Shown here in pieces: positions 11,641 to 23,553 of a stretch of 64,000 nucleotides of DNA (its first letter is position 1; every line of letters starts with the position of its first letter). A program made the position numbers and the translations under genes. The notes beneath the pieces were generated by a model, which saw only the letters and a list, made by a program, of their open reading frames with translations, was not told the DNA's origin and made no database searches. Source of the DNA: Psilocybe azurescens. Lineage: Eukaryota; Basidiomycota; Agaricomycetes; Agaricales; Agrocybaceae. The DNA is taken from positions 29,963 to 93,962 of the forward strand of contig JAJIRX010000523.1 in NCBI GenBank assembly GCA_023853785.1. The letters run 5' to 3'.

Positions 11641-12038
11641 ATGAAGTTCATCTCTGCCATTGCTCTCGTCCTCGCGACTCTTCCATTCATGGTCTTTGCG
11701 GCCAATGCGACCGACGCCTCGGATGCCGCCGCATGCAGGCAAGTCTGCTGTGATGCTGTCGTTCCAGGCGTCCGACCTGCAGGAAACGTTGGCAGTGAGC
11801 AGCGATGAATATATAACATTGATCCTAATTTTCAATCTCATCTTTGTCTATTCTCTGTAAAGTAAACTGCCACTTCGATTCCACTGGTGATTGTGGCTTC
11901 TCAGGCCAAGTCCGAGCCTGTTGTGTTCGCCTCGTACGTGATTACATCTTCCCTGCTATTCAAAGTTACTAAATAACTGCGATGATTTGTATTTAGCCCT
12001 TGGGTGCTACTAGCGGCACCGGTATTGGCTGCCAGTAA
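11641..12038 (+). CDS. Small secreted hydrophobin-like protein with eight cysteines (88 aa)
   Basis: Three exons: 11641-11794, 11863-11933 and 11997-12038. The introns are 68 and 63 nt. The signal peptide is MKFISAIALVLATLPFMVFA. Cysteines at 32, 36, 37, 54, 62, 71, 72 and 87 give C-x3-CC-x16-C-x7-C-x8-CC-x14-C, ending one residue after the last cysteine. It is very close to the gene at 8024 in coding sequence, introns and flanks, so it is a recent tandem copy. An N-A-T sequence after the signal peptide is a possible N-glycosylation site. Confidence 0.82.
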
Positions 12039-12772
12039 ACGATTCGAGAAGCACCTCGCGTAAAGTTAGGGATCGATGTGAAAGGAAAGGATGCATGAAG
12101 AGAGTAAAATAAAGAAAATCGTACATATATTTTAGCTCTAGCACAGTGGAAATGGCGTTCTTGTTGTAGTAAAGGAATGCATTGCAGAGCACAGTCTGAT
12201 GTTGTCGTTTGCACTGTTCCACACCTCTCAGTTGACAAAGCCTGTGCGCAGAGTCTGCTGCCTCCCAAACAGCATAAAATAGACATTTATCTTATAGGTA
12301 CGGCCCATTTGACCTGCCATGAACTAGCCCCGTCGCAGCAAAAGCTGAGTTGCGTAGAACGGCCTGAACGTCCCCTGTAAAAATTTGAAGCTTGAATATT
12401 GAATACCGAAGCTCTGACTCTCGTAGCTAATCTCAAACAACTATTTTTCTTGGACAGGAAATAGATAAATACTGGTATTTTTTCTACATTTGCGTTGGTA
12501 TTGGCTGAATACATTCATTTGGACGGGGTACTCCTTTGTCTGTACCGGGAACCCACTCGGCGGTCAATCATCAGGCTACATGTCGTTATGTCTGGTAGAT
12601 ACTAATAGCACAGGTCAGGATATTTTGTCTGGCAGTTATCAGACACATAAAGCATATATTTTGACTCACAGTTACATCACACTCATGCGTTCGTCGTATT
12701 AATTCCTAATGGTTAATCTCTCGACCTTTCTTGGTTCTGAGACGCAATTTTCTGCCTGTAATGAATTAGAAG

Positions 12773-14694
12773 TCATTTATCACTGTGGGCTGAATTAGTG
12801 TTGGACCCAAGATACCGACCTAGTTTCAAAGTCTCCAACCGCACACATTTCGTCCAGATAAGGGTCTCCGTCATTCCTCGGACGTCCGGCGTAGTAATAG
12901 GCCAACAAACTCCTTGGAATTGACCTTCGAACGTATTTAAACGATAATTACTCGTCCATTCCTTCAACTCTTTAGTCAGTTCTGGAGAGATCGAGAAATC
13001 ATGACTATTGACGATCAAGGTTTTCACACCATAGAGATAACCAAGTGCTTTATTATCCCGTTCAGACGAGGAGCTTGAGTGTAGGAGCCAATCAATTAAG
13101 CCACTAGAGCCCAAGCTATCAAGAACTAGGACCAACCTACCCAAGACATCCTCAGATAGTAAGTCATAGACAGGGTGAAGTGAGTAGTCTGTCCCGGTGC
13201 TGGTATAGCTTATTATACGCAAGCGCAGTAAGGCAGGAAGATTTCCGAGCTTCTTGTGATGCAGGAATGGTAGAACGTAGTCCGAACTCGCGGCAAGTGA
13301 GGTGAGTTTCGGCAAAATAGGATATGTGGGCAAGTTTGCAGCACCAATAGCCTGATTTTCAAGCAAAATGAGGGTCTCAATTGACTCGTGGCGTTCAAGA
13401 AAGGCTACAAGGTCTCGGAAGGCAATTGAAAGGCCTCCAATTGTCAAGTTTCTCAACATTGGTAAGGCAGTCGTGGGTAAGATTCGAGCCCATTCATCTG
13501 GGGGATAGACATTCGATGCAGTGAGAGGCTGGTAATATGGGAGTTTAGTGCATTAAGAGTCACAGGATAGATGATACCAAGGAAGGGCATCCGGCCGTCG
13601 ATGAAAAGAGACGACAATTGCGGTTTGGGTAAAGAGGAAATGGAAAATGCGAGCTCATGCTGTACGCCAGAGTACGATATCCCTGAAGCATAACTCGTTA
13701 TGGATGCTCCTGAAGCATTATTTCTTATTTCGATTGGGATGTGATTGGGTGGGATGGGCCGGGACAAGAATGGTGTGTTTGAAGACGATGTCGAGTTAAG
13801 CGAAGAAGAGAGGTTGGAGGCTGATGCACTCGAAGATGAGGCATTCATAAACGATGGCGTCGAGGAAGACAAGTCTGAAGACGGTGTAGTAGACAAAGAC
13901 GGGGAACTTGACGAAGGTGTGGTTCGTGCCAGTCTTGATCTTCGGAATCGGGGTGGCAGAAAGGACCAGATTCTTCTCATCGGTATCGCAGTGGTTGTAT
14001 CTGGAAAATTCGATGTACCCTGAGTAGAAGTTGCGGCTTGAGTGGGCGGCGTAACTTGAGTGTGTGTGGTAGATTGCATGGGAGGCGTGGCTTGGGCAGT
14101 GGGAGGTGTGGCGCTAATCTGAACAGACGTTGTAACTCGCACGGATCGTGCAACATGAATGGTCGAAATGGGTTCTGTGAGAGCTGTAATCTGATTGGGT
14201 GTGATGTTTGACTGGAAGAGCCGCACCGTGATACCGGTTTTTCTGGGGATAGTGGTCACTCTAAGCCTTAGGTTGGTCCTTCCGATGCAGGTGCCCAAAA
14301 CTTCCACCACGTTTCTGAGGCTAGAGCTCTCGGTGACCAGTAGCTCCACATCCTGAAGCTCCTTGGCTCGGCATATTAAGCATCGCACACTACGCGTCTC
14401 GTTTAAAGTCATTGTCTCTACATAAACCTCGATTTTGTTATACACTCTGTCGAAAAGGTTGCGCTTGGGCCCGTTGCTGGCTTGGTGATCTATAGACGGG
14501 GTGGTTTTGATCTTTCGAAGAAATGATACCTGTTCGAGCTGGGCAGCCTGGTCATCCAACACCTGTTGTATATATATGCTGTATAATCGTCGGCAGGTAA
14601 GCGCTAGGTAGGCTAGATCCATAGAGTCCTGAGGGCCGATGCACGATGCTACCTCCAGGAGTGTTTCCGTCGGAAGGTCGGTAACTGCAATCAT
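12773..14694 (-). CDS. F-box-like protein, paralogue 1, with a one-base frameshift
   Basis: The N-terminus (DLPTETLLEVASCIG...YLALTCRRLY) is a degenerate F-box, the motif that docks substrate receptors on SCF ubiquitin ligases through Skp1. The rest aligns throughout with the intact paralogue at 15211, including NLFDR, RSVRCLICRAKEL, PVTLNALNS, FLERHESIE and ETLIWTKC..LETLKLG. A Ser/Thr-rich insert of roughly 130 residues in the middle is absent from the paralogue. At 13500-13504 a run of five G on the plus strand breaks the frame. Six would give SIPPDEWARILP, matching SFTLYDWAQILP in the paralogue, and a 640-residue protein. I therefore suspect an assembly error rather than a pseudogene. The C-terminus may also include a short intron near KLG. 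The substrate is unknown. Confidence 0.72.
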
Positions 14695-15210
14695 TTATGA
14701 TTTTGTTGTTGATAGCTATAAAGTGCTGCCCTAGGTGTAAGAAAAGGTGGTCGATTCTGGCTGGAGGATTGTTGTAGTTCTGGTTGAAGAAGTTGAGCGC
14801 CTGATGTGCATCGTTTTCATTTTTATGGGGCACAAGTTCATATGGGCGGAGACCGGCACCATCGCAATGGTGATTGTATACCTGTACTATGAACTCTAAA
14901 CCAACACTATTGCCAGTCATTATCATCTTTGAGCATGACTATCGAGCACATCATAGAATTGTCACCCCGTTAAGCCTTTACTTGGATGTAGCTTGCATTA
15001 TTAATCGTCCCAGATTTCTACTATTAGCTGCAATAGGCCATAATAGACTAGAGTATGATAGATGATCTTGAACTTGGGTAAATGAAAACTTAGATGATTA
15101 TCTTTGCTGGGCGCTCGGTGCGTGTAATATTAAGCACCTCACTTACCGGCATGTCATCATCCGACAGGTCTAGATTTCAATCCACTTTTTCCACCTGACA
15201 CAGAGATATG

Positions 15211-16815
15211 TCAGTTCACATAACGTCGAATAAAGGCTATGTGATCATATAAATACAGACCTAATTTTAGCATCTCCAACTGCCCACATTTTGTCCATAT
15301 GAGTGTCTCGATTATTTTCAACAAGGTAATCTGATTTCCATCATACGATTGACTAATGCCTCCAGGAAAGTCTGCGGTAATAGACCAATCCTCTAGCTCT
15401 TTGGTCAACTCTGTAGAGACAGAAAGATCCTGGCTGTTTATGATCAAGGTCTTGACACCTGCAAGATGATGAGTGGCTTTGCCATCCCGGTCGGTGGGAG
15501 TCGAATATAGAAGCCAGTCAACCAAGCCATTGGGTCTCAAGGCATCAAGAGTAACTCGCAGTTTGGTGAATTGTGCCGCGGATATCAAATCGTAAACCGG
15601 ATGAAGATCGTTGTACAGGTAAGGGTACTGAGTCGTGGACGGGCCGCTGACACCTCTCGAGTTACTCATGCGTATATTCACTAACGCAGGTAAATAGCCT
15701 AGATTTTTGTACTGAAGAAATGGTAAGAGATATTCGGAGGTAGTAGCCAGTGTACTAAGCCGTGGTAAGATAGAATGTAAAGGTAGTTTCGCGATGCCGA
15801 TGACGTTGTTGTCGGTCAGAAATAAATTTTCAATCGATTCATGTCGCTCCAAAAACGCCAAAAGATCTGGGAAGGCAATGAAGAGATTCCCAATAGCTAG
15901 GTCCTTCAACATGGGCATAGTGATCGAGGGTAAAATTTGAGCCCAGTCGTATAGCGTGAAAGAGATTCGATGAAGGGTGAGACTCGTGATAGGTGAGTTC
16001 AGAGCATTGAGAGTGATTGGATATAAGGACTGATGGAGAGGTATTGGGCCGTCTATATATAAAGATGAAAATTCAGGCTGGGGCAAGAACTTGATACGAA
16101 AATTGGGTTCGCGACGCGTGACGGTGATAGATAGTATTGGAGACTCTTTCACTTCTGATGCGGTCTGTTGAGGAGTCGAAGAAGTAGAAGTTGGAAATAA
16201 TCGTAGGAGGCGGCGGAAGAAGGACCGGAAGTCGAAACCCTTCCCTTGCTTGGTTACTGCAACACTAGTGTCCGCCACATCTGCTTTAACGTGGATAGGT
16301 AGACCGTTTGAGTGGAACGAAAAGATAAAAGGGCTCTGTTCCTGACTAACGCTGCCGGTTATTCTGAGGCTCAGGCCGGCTTTCCCAACGCAAGTGTTTA
16401 TAATGGCCGCCAAGTCTCGGAGGTTACAAAGCTCGGTAGCTAGTAGTTCCACGTTTCGAAGGTGCTTGGACCAACAGATCAAGCATCGAACGCTACGAAC
16501 TTCGATGGCAGTCATGTGAGGGACACGTATCGCAAGTTCGCTAATCGGCCTATCAAAGAAGTTGCGCTCGGGTGAGCCGTCGTCAGCTTTGCGAATTTCA
16601 ATGGTAGAATCCACGTATAGGGAAGGAATGATCATAGATCGTTCGAGCAACAGTTGAAGCTGCTTGGCCTGGTATGCTATCACTTCTTGCATGAAGAGGC
16701 CATAGAACTGTTGGCAGGTGGAAGCCAAACAAGCTTGAGCTGTGTCTTTAGAGTGGTCGAAGTGCGATGTGATCTCCAAGAGAAGCTCCGTTGGAAGGTC
16801 GGTGATGGCAGACAT
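15211..16815 (-). CDS. F-box-like protein, paralogue 2 (534 aa)
   Basis: A single open frame. Residues 1-45 (DLPTELLLEITSHFDHSKDTAQACLASTCQQFYGLF) form an F-box-like segment with the usual leucines and the (C)..C/F ending. The remainder is leucine-rich, with repeated short strand/helix patterns as in LRR-type F-box proteins of mushrooms. These have no fixed repeat consensus. Likely role: substrate receptor of an SCF ubiquitin ligase; the target cannot be guessed. It is the best template of the three neighbours because its frame is intact. The end (GLYLYDHIAFIRRYVN) may be read-through into an intron, since a possible GT..AG pair follows KLG, so the last ~15 residues are uncertain. Confidence 0.72.
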   Translation of the reverse strand: MSAITDLPTELLLEITSHFDHSKDTAQACLASTCQQFYGLFMQEVIAYQAKQLQLLLERSMIIPSLYVDSTIEIRKADDGSPERNFFDRPISELAIRVPHMTAIEVRSVRCLICWSKHLRNVELLATELCNLRDLAAIINTCVGKAGLSLRITGSVSQEQSPFIFSFHSNGLPIHVKADVADTSVAVTKQGKGFDFRSFFRRLLRLFPTSTSSTPQQTASEVKESPILSITVTRREPNFRIKFLPQPEFSSLYIDGPIPLHQSLYPITLNALNSPITSLTLHRISFTLYDWAQILPSITMPMLKDLAIGNLFIAFPDLLAFLERHESIENLFLTDNNVIGIAKLPLHSILPRLSTLATTSEYLLPFLQYKNLGYLPALVNIRMSNSRGVSGPSTTQYPYLYNDLHPVYDLISAAQFTKLRVTLDALRPNGLVDWLLYSTPTDRDGKATHHLAGVKTLIINSQDLSVSTELTKELEDWSITADFPGGISQSYDGNQITLLKIIETLIWTKCGQLEMLKLGLYLYDHIAFIRRYVN

Positions 16816-17154
16816 GCTTGGAATTTGTCCAGAGATATTGTTCTCTGTATCAAAGTATAGAGTATGTCAGTGCCCAAAGAACAGGAACGTCGTGGTTGTC
16901 CAAAGAGAAAGTTCGGGAACGTAAGCTGATCGCCGCCCGTTGCTTAGCACTTTGCGCCTGTTTGTCATTCGGCAACTTGGAGTTGAAATGACACTCGCAT
17001 ACGTTCAATAATCGCAGCATAGACCGAGTGCAAGGCATATACGTGTGAATCACAGTAGTTTGCACTTACATGTATTTAACTACGTGATGATTACCCAGTA
17101 CTTATACGATGATCCCAATAAGATTGATAGTACATTATTACTTGAGCGATAAAA

Positions 17155-18875
17155 TTACGGCCATCCCTTAATTTCCACAATCACTGCGGTCGTTCCAGCG
17201 TACAATGAGTCCCCTGCGAGAAGTATATGAGCCATATGATAAAGTCGACAACAAGATATATAGACTTACGAAGCGTATAAAACTGTAGGTGATCTGCTGC
17301 AAATTGGGACATTTCCTCCATAGATACTTTTAACAATGATCTCCTCGTCAACATCCGGGGACCCCTATTAGCAGCATTGTTGGAGGCAGTAACTTTAGCT
17401 AACAGCTCCGGGGGCACAGTGAAGCCAGATTCTCCGATAATGAGCTTGTGGATAGAAGGTAAAGTGTGAGGTCGGCGTATGTGAAATCTTGAATTGCTTT
17501 CCGTCCAGTCTTCGAGCCAACCGACAAGGTTGGTCGTTTTCAAACACTCAACTCTGAGAACGAGCTTCTGCGGTCCAAAACCCGCCAGTGCGTCGAAGAG
17601 GTGCTGAGTATCTCTTTTTCCGATATCTGTGAATTTTGCTCCTTTGTCCTCTGTGAGCCGTACGTCGACTAACCGAAGTTTAGGAAATCGACCGCCGCCT
17701 CCTCGCAGAAATGGAGTTAAGTACTGAGGTTTTCCTTTCAAATAATCGAGCTCAGGTAAGAATCTCCTGCCAATGCCTCTTATGGGGAGCTCAAACTCGG
17801 TGCCAGAATTCTGGTAAAGGGATCCGGACAAGTCGAGCCCAGAAATGCGAGGATGCCTGGCGAGGAATTTTCGTTGGTCAGGGTATGCGATAGCCTCATT
17901 TATGTTCACGAAGTTGCCCAGCGAAGGTAGGGAGGCACGGGCCAGAATTACAGACCACTCATACTCTGACAAGCCGATATCTACCAGAACGAGGCTTGTG
18001 AGGTGCGAACTTTTGAGGATGGAAAAAGTGGATCGGGCAAAAGATGCACGAAAGGGTACGGAGCTTGCGACGACTAAGCCAGTCGCCATGGGCTCGCCTA
18101 TAAGTGGGACTTCATATTTCCCTTTCCTGATGGTGACAACCACTGAGGGAGGAATAGTTGATGGGTTTGTGATATGACTGGGAAACGATTCCTTCGCAAG
18201 CCGATACATGTCGACCGCACGTTGGAAGGCCATCAGTGGAATGATATATCGACGTTCTGCTGCATTACGTTCAATAACGCTATAATGATGGCTGGAGCGA
18301 CGGCGGGTGTCCAAATAACGAGAAGTACGGAGCCCTCCCGAGTCGTCCAGGACTTGAAGAGAAAATGGCCCCGGTTCGTAGTCCCAATGACTTGGATAGC
18401 CCCAAATTTCGACATCCGTCTCCTTCTCGGCGCAGACGTTGAATATCGTCGCCATTTTACGTGCCCTGCTTCTAGGAGGCAGCCCTGAGCCATAGCTTCC
18501 AAGTTCAAGCTTGACCATGTCGATTTTCCTAGCCCGAACTACGAGTCTTTTAAAGCACCGGAGATCCTTATCCACAGCTGGGAGCTCGAACAAGATGGTT
18601 CGAAAATGCGTATTGTAGAAGTTCACGGGCACCATTGATGATATGCCGTTCATACGTCCATTGCTTCCACACACGATCAACGTCCCCTCTTCGATCATCT
18701 CGTCTAGGTGCCCGACCTCGTCCTCGAGAATATTAGGAATCAGGAGTGCGTAGAAGCGGCTGCAACACATCGCAAGGCTGGTAACCGACATATCTTCATA
18801 TCCCATACAAGCCGAAAGCTTAAGCAGCAGTTCACTTGGCCATCTATCAAACGACATAGCCCCGGTGGCATGCAA
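17155..18875 (-). CDS. F-box-like protein, paralogue 3 (554 aa)
   Basis: Exon 1 is 18875-17270 and exon 2 is 17213-17155, joined across a 56-nt intron (GTAAGT..CGCAG). The junction gives an ending ...YTLRDSLYAGTTAVIVEIKGWP. The N-terminus (DRWPSELLLKLSACMGYEDMSVTSLAMCCSRFYALLI) resembles the F-box of the two neighbours. Later parts share the general plan (hydrophobic leucine-rich repeats, FLARHPRISGLDLSG against FLERHESIENLFL) but are clearly more diverged. All three genes lie head to tail on the same strand, which supports local duplication. Possible SCF substrate receptor; no catalytic motif is present. Confidence 0.7.
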
Positions 18876-18917
18876 CTGTTGACTGGAAAGGTGTGTGAGC
18901 GAAGGATTGGATATTGA

Positions 18918-19651
18918 TAGCGCCTTGAGCCACCGGCTGTGAAGAACAAATTATTGACAGACCTTTCTGGGTGCAAATGCGAAGGGGAATCGGTCTCTGG
19001 AGGTGGTGGCTGAGTAGGAAGTGCCACCAATAGGGCCGTCATTCGAGAAGGTCGAGCATCATCCCCCGTTGTTTGCTGTTTGTTTCCTTTTCCTCATGGG
19101 ATGCTATATGTGAGCCATAGGCTAGGTCCGTCGAACTGATGAGGACAAAGAACCTTTGTTTGATCTGATGGTCAACGTCGTTGCCAAGTGTTGACAACCC
19201 TTCTTCTATATGAAATTCCCGAATACAAGGCCAAAGAACTTAGAAGCGTAGGATCAGCAAAGATGCCGACCGGCGAGAATGCTGAATATCGTTCAGACAG
19301 AAACTCATTTACCCTATGTATCATGATTCAGTGGCACATAAACTATCCAGATGACTCAGGAGGAAACACAGCTTAGATGCGTCCACTCTACCGGTGGCAA
19401 AGAAAGATTCTATTGAGTACTGGGTTGGCAAGAATGGGTTGGTCGAATCGGATAGTGGCGAAAATCTTCGTATTCAATTGCAATTGATAGGGCAATGATA
19501 CAACAAAGATGGAAGATGGTGAAGGAGATGAATCCGTCAAGATCTTGGAATGCATATCAAGCAGTATACAGCGTCATCGGCCAATATTTTGGAATCGTGA
19601 ATACATGGATGCAATAGAATCATAGAAGTGACTTCCGAACATAAGATGTGA
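18918..19651. other. Intergenic region, no gene seen
   Basis: This is the 5' flank of F-box paralogue 3 and the 3' flank of RPL34. I see no supported coding region or repeat. Confidence 0.5.
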
Positions 19652-20100
19652 TTACTTGCGGGCAGTCTTCTCCTGCGACTTGATAACCTTCTTCACGATC
19701 TTAGCCTCCTCAACCAAGAATGCTCGGAGGATGCTGTATAGTATGATGAGGTCGGAATTCTTGAAACGCCATAAAACAAAGGCTTACCGAGACTTAACGC
19801 AGTCACCGCATCTTGATCCACCGTACGCGCGCTGCACAGTCTTTTGGCGTTTGGAGATGGTGGCGTACTCACGGGGGCGAAGGGCGGGGACCTGTAAGAC
19901 CGAAATTGAATATACCATCTACATCCCAACTATAAAAACGTACACCGGGGAGGGCGATACCGCAGTCACCGCATTTGGGGGCGGAGCCGAGCTTTTGAGG
20001 TGGTGGTAAACGAGTTTGCCTCCGGGGTCTTGATTACGCGTCTGCGGTTAGAAGTGGTGTTGTACGACTTGCGCTTGCGGAGTGTAACACGTTGGGCCAT
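19652..20100 (-). CDS. RPL34: 60S ribosomal protein L34, with two one-base gaps in the sequence
   Basis: Large-subunit ribosomal protein (eL34). Exons 20100-19944, 19891-19788 and 19733-19652; the introns are 52 and 54 nt. The start MAQRVTLRKRKSYNT and the later QKTVQRAYGGSRCGDC and RAFLVEEAKIVKKV are diagnostic. Zinc-binding type CxxC pairs are visible (CGDC twice). Two short runs break the frame in exon 1: four G at 20024-20027 where five are needed for KTPGGKLVYHHL, and four T at 19993-19996 where five are needed for HLKKLGSAPKCGDCG. With both restored the protein is 114 residues, close to the usual length. Two independent lesions in an essential single-copy ribosomal gene are far more likely to be assembly errors than decay. 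No intron interrupts the first codons, unlike many fungal ribosomal protein genes. Confidence 0.95.
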
Positions 20101-23100
20101 TGCTGAAGCTAGATAAACGGAAGTAAAGTCCGTCAGTACCTCTGAAGTTTTCCACTCAACAATGCACCACGCTGGACCATTCCCCAGATCTCCCGGACCC
20201 CTCCCAAATGCTCCTTGCATCCCAAAACCCTAACCACTCGAAATTGCATCCCTCACCCCAAAATCAACGCAGAATTCCACCGAATGGTTTCAAAAATTCG
20301 AGAATTTTACTCACATAGTGCAGGTACCTGTGAACAGCGGGTCAGGAAGCTCCGTGGTTCAAAAATGCAATAATTTCCTCACCTTGTCTTGAGGATGGCG
20401 ATAGCGATGGCGGACCAATAATACAGAAGCCTTGTGTGGCTGTAAAACTGACTAGTACCACGGCAAGGTCCGAATGTCTCAAACAGCACGTGCTCTGATT
20501 TGATAACGCGCCAGAATAACACGCACAAACATTGTCTCAAACCCGCGCCGGACGCATGCTATTTGAATTTTGCGCCATCTTGGGTTTCCAATGTCTTTAT
20601 CCAGGAAATGAGGCAGAGGAAAGATTGTGACCAAAAATTACAACAAATGCCTTAAGTTTACTTGGTTTTCAGTTTTTATGTCATGATTTAGCAGGAAACA
20701 CTGGTGACCGTTATGGATCTTTTGAGCAGATTGCTATCATTCAGCAGATCGGGAATGAATTTGAAAAGTAACACGAGGTCACGATGAAGAGAGTCCGGAG
20801 AGGCCTGGAGCAAAAGTGTCTGGTATCTCTGGTCGATGTCTACCAAAGCCGACGAACTTCGAAAAAAAATACAACAATTCCCGACATCATCGTCGAAAGA
20901 TGGGTAAACTGGTCCGGATATCCGGTCGATCGTGAATTAATTGGCGTCTGCTGGCGGACAAATGAGTGGCGTACAGGGTCCTAAGGCCTCAACTTCCGAG
21001 TAGAATAGGGGCAATGGACTCCCAAAGACTCGGAAAAGACTAGGAAATTCAATGGCAGTCTGAGAAAATAGAATCAATCTCAGTATGTGTCTTCTGGCTC
21101 ATATGCATACGAATATTGGCAAAGTGATACCGTACCACTCTTCGCGAAGTCATCTGAAGCGCTCACCTGTCGACGAGTCGGATCTTATTGTTTCAGAGAT
21201 TATTTTTGCATGTCGGTGAGAACTTTCATTCGATATGACTCAGGAAAATATCTAATGCGCAGTTGCTGATGCTAAAGAAGATCTGAAAAGACGTTTCACC
21301 GAGTCAAACATATTCTCATGGTTTTTACACCAGCAAGAGTGATAAGCGCTTAGTAACGGTGGGAGGCTCACGTCTATAGCGCCTACATAATTCCCGATGT
21401 TGCAGGGATAAGGAATTGTGGTAACAAGGTGGGGGCATATTGCTTGCTCACTCCGGTGTTTGCATAGATTCGGCGGCCGGTCGGAGCAATAGTCATGGCC
21501 TCGTTCGCCATTTACCATGGGGATTTGCCGCCGCCGCTCAATGGCATCTAAGCTGAATTATTCTTCCGCTCAGGCCTTAGCCACCTGACGCAGTGCCTCG
21601 CAATCCTATAGAGTCCTGAATACTACATTCCAAAAACCCAAGGCTCAAATGTCATAAATTGGTAGTAAAATGGAACGCAACTGGAATATTCCATTCTGAT
21701 CAGTGCCCCAAATCACGGCGACTATTGATCAGAATTGGAGTCCGAATAAAATGGTATTGAAAACGGGGCACGTTTTTATCTTTCTGCCTATGCTCCTTTG
21801 CGTGAAATTTCCAACGATTAGAATAGGAAGCTCAACGGCGAAGTGCCTACTACCTAATTTGTGGTTAGGCTTGCCGCTAAACGATGCCAACACGGTACAA
21901 GCTCCGGTGGAATTCTAAGTTGCTCAATTAATTATATCTCCTGGATACAGTACTATTCCTGTGGAAGTAATGTTGACATTTCCCTGGCATTTGCAAACGT
22001 CATTGCAGCACTGGTATTGGATTTGAACAATTTTTGGCCATCGAAACACGCGTTAAGGGCATTTTTTGTAACCAGATATGACAGAACCAACAGGTTATTC
22101 TGACACGGTAAAATTTTGTTTCTTTGATGGATCTAATATCCCGAAGCCAAACAACAAAGTACTTGCCTGCTTCATACCCTTTTAATTTTGCGGCGTGAGG
22201 AAATGAATTGAGATTTTCAAGACTTCAAGACGATCCGTTCCCAAAAGGCGTCAAGCTTCAACCAAAAACAAACGACCACTGGAACGTGCCTATCAAACTA
22301 TTTCTGCTCCAAGTACAGCACATTAAAGATTCAAAGTGAAGTCAACGAGGCAGTGAATTGCCAACTCAGTACAGACTACTATTAAACCTCCCTGTGCCGC
22401 TGTCATCATAGCTCTTTTATCTTGTCGGTGATGATGAGCTTTAAACCTTCCGGGTACTGAACATATCTCCGCACCTCACCGTGAATCGATAAGGAGTAGG
22501 TGGGGTAAAGATAATCTGACACAGACCATCAACTAAACACACCTACGGTTGGTGTCATTAAATCACGAATCATCCTGATTTTGTTGCGCCACAACTTGTT
22601 AGCCTTGGACCTGGGATTGAACTTTGACCACCAGTCTGGTAAACTACATCGGGGCAATCCGCTTTATCGTCGATATCAAGAGGAGCACAAATGAATGATT
22701 AAAATTTAATATTAAAACTAATTCTGTGTGGAGTCTCAAATGGTGTTGGTTCTGTGTGGATTTGTGTAATGGTATTTGGAGGACAACATCAGAACACCTG
22801 GAAAGAACGTGCGTACATTCTGAATGCTATGATGCATGGAAACGAGCCTTCGGGAAGCATAGGAATAATCTAGTGAGATACAGGGGCGGCGCGTGCAAAA
22901 GTTGCCACCGGGCAAATCACGATTTTCCGATAACAACCAAGTTCGGTTTCCAACTAGTCCTCCATGATTGGCCAATATTTTAGTGTTCAAAAAGCAGATA
23001 AGGGAGAACCATATCTGTGAGACCGGGATAATACCGGGAACATAGTAGACTGCGCATCATTCCAGAACAGTGGGGAGTCGAGAAAAGCAGAGATACAAAG

Positions 23101-23553
23101 GCAAAAGGTTACTAGACATGATGCATGGAGGCACAGAAACACCGCCGCCGCATGCTCAGAACATATAGGGTGACAGAGCAGTTCCAGTTTGGATGTTTCT
23201 TCTGATGTACTGAATTGCAGGAGAACAAAACCCAGGATCAGGCCTTATCCATGTTTAACCAGTTTACCTTGATGTTCTACTTTGCCATAGAAGGGGGTAA
23301 CAGTCGGAAACCAGCGAGAGGGAGTCTGGTGTGGTAGCGATCGTCCATCAAACCATATCCACAGAGTGCCTCCCCAGCTTTACCCATAAGGTCTATGTCC
23401 CAAGCCAGAAAGAACTCGAAGAAGATGAAAGAAACTCTATAAACTCCCCCCGAGTACGGGGTCCAAACAAAGTCATAAATCAATTCGAGGATTACGTCAT
23501 CTACTCTCACCCATCTGTTGTTGCGTCGTTCGCGCTCACTTGCTTCTTCCCTC
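20101..23553. other. Gene-poor stretch, nothing recognised
   Basis: About 3.4 kb without a supportable gene. It starts with the RPL34 promoter flank. Only short, unrelated open frames are present on both strands, with no repeated structure, no LTR ends and no conserved motif that I can name. The final few hundred bases are the 5' flank of GPI11. Confidence 0.5.

Larger units (their letters stand above)
5600..12290 (+). repeat. Tandem array built from two alternating repeat units carrying hydrophobin-like genes
   Basis: Intergenic DNA repeats along with the genes. The segment around 7190-8640 closely matches 10850-12200, including spacer, promoter, gene and 3' flank. A second unit type matches between about 5690-7180 and 9505-10740; for example both contain GATTACGAATGCATGAAACA, at about 5700 and 9537. 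The order is thus unit 1 (gene at 6601), unit 2 (8024), unit 1 (10113), unit 2 (11641), which looks like duplication of a dimer. A foreign piece, the CDC24 5' fragment with a broken gene copy at 8830-9395, lies between the two dimers. Open frames in the spacers (for example 7190-7591) are not conserved between the copies, so I treat them as non-coding. Confidence 0.7.

Noticed and set aside
19693..19929. Minus-strand 78-codon frame
   Set aside because: It is another frame through RPL34 exons 2 and 3 and the intron.
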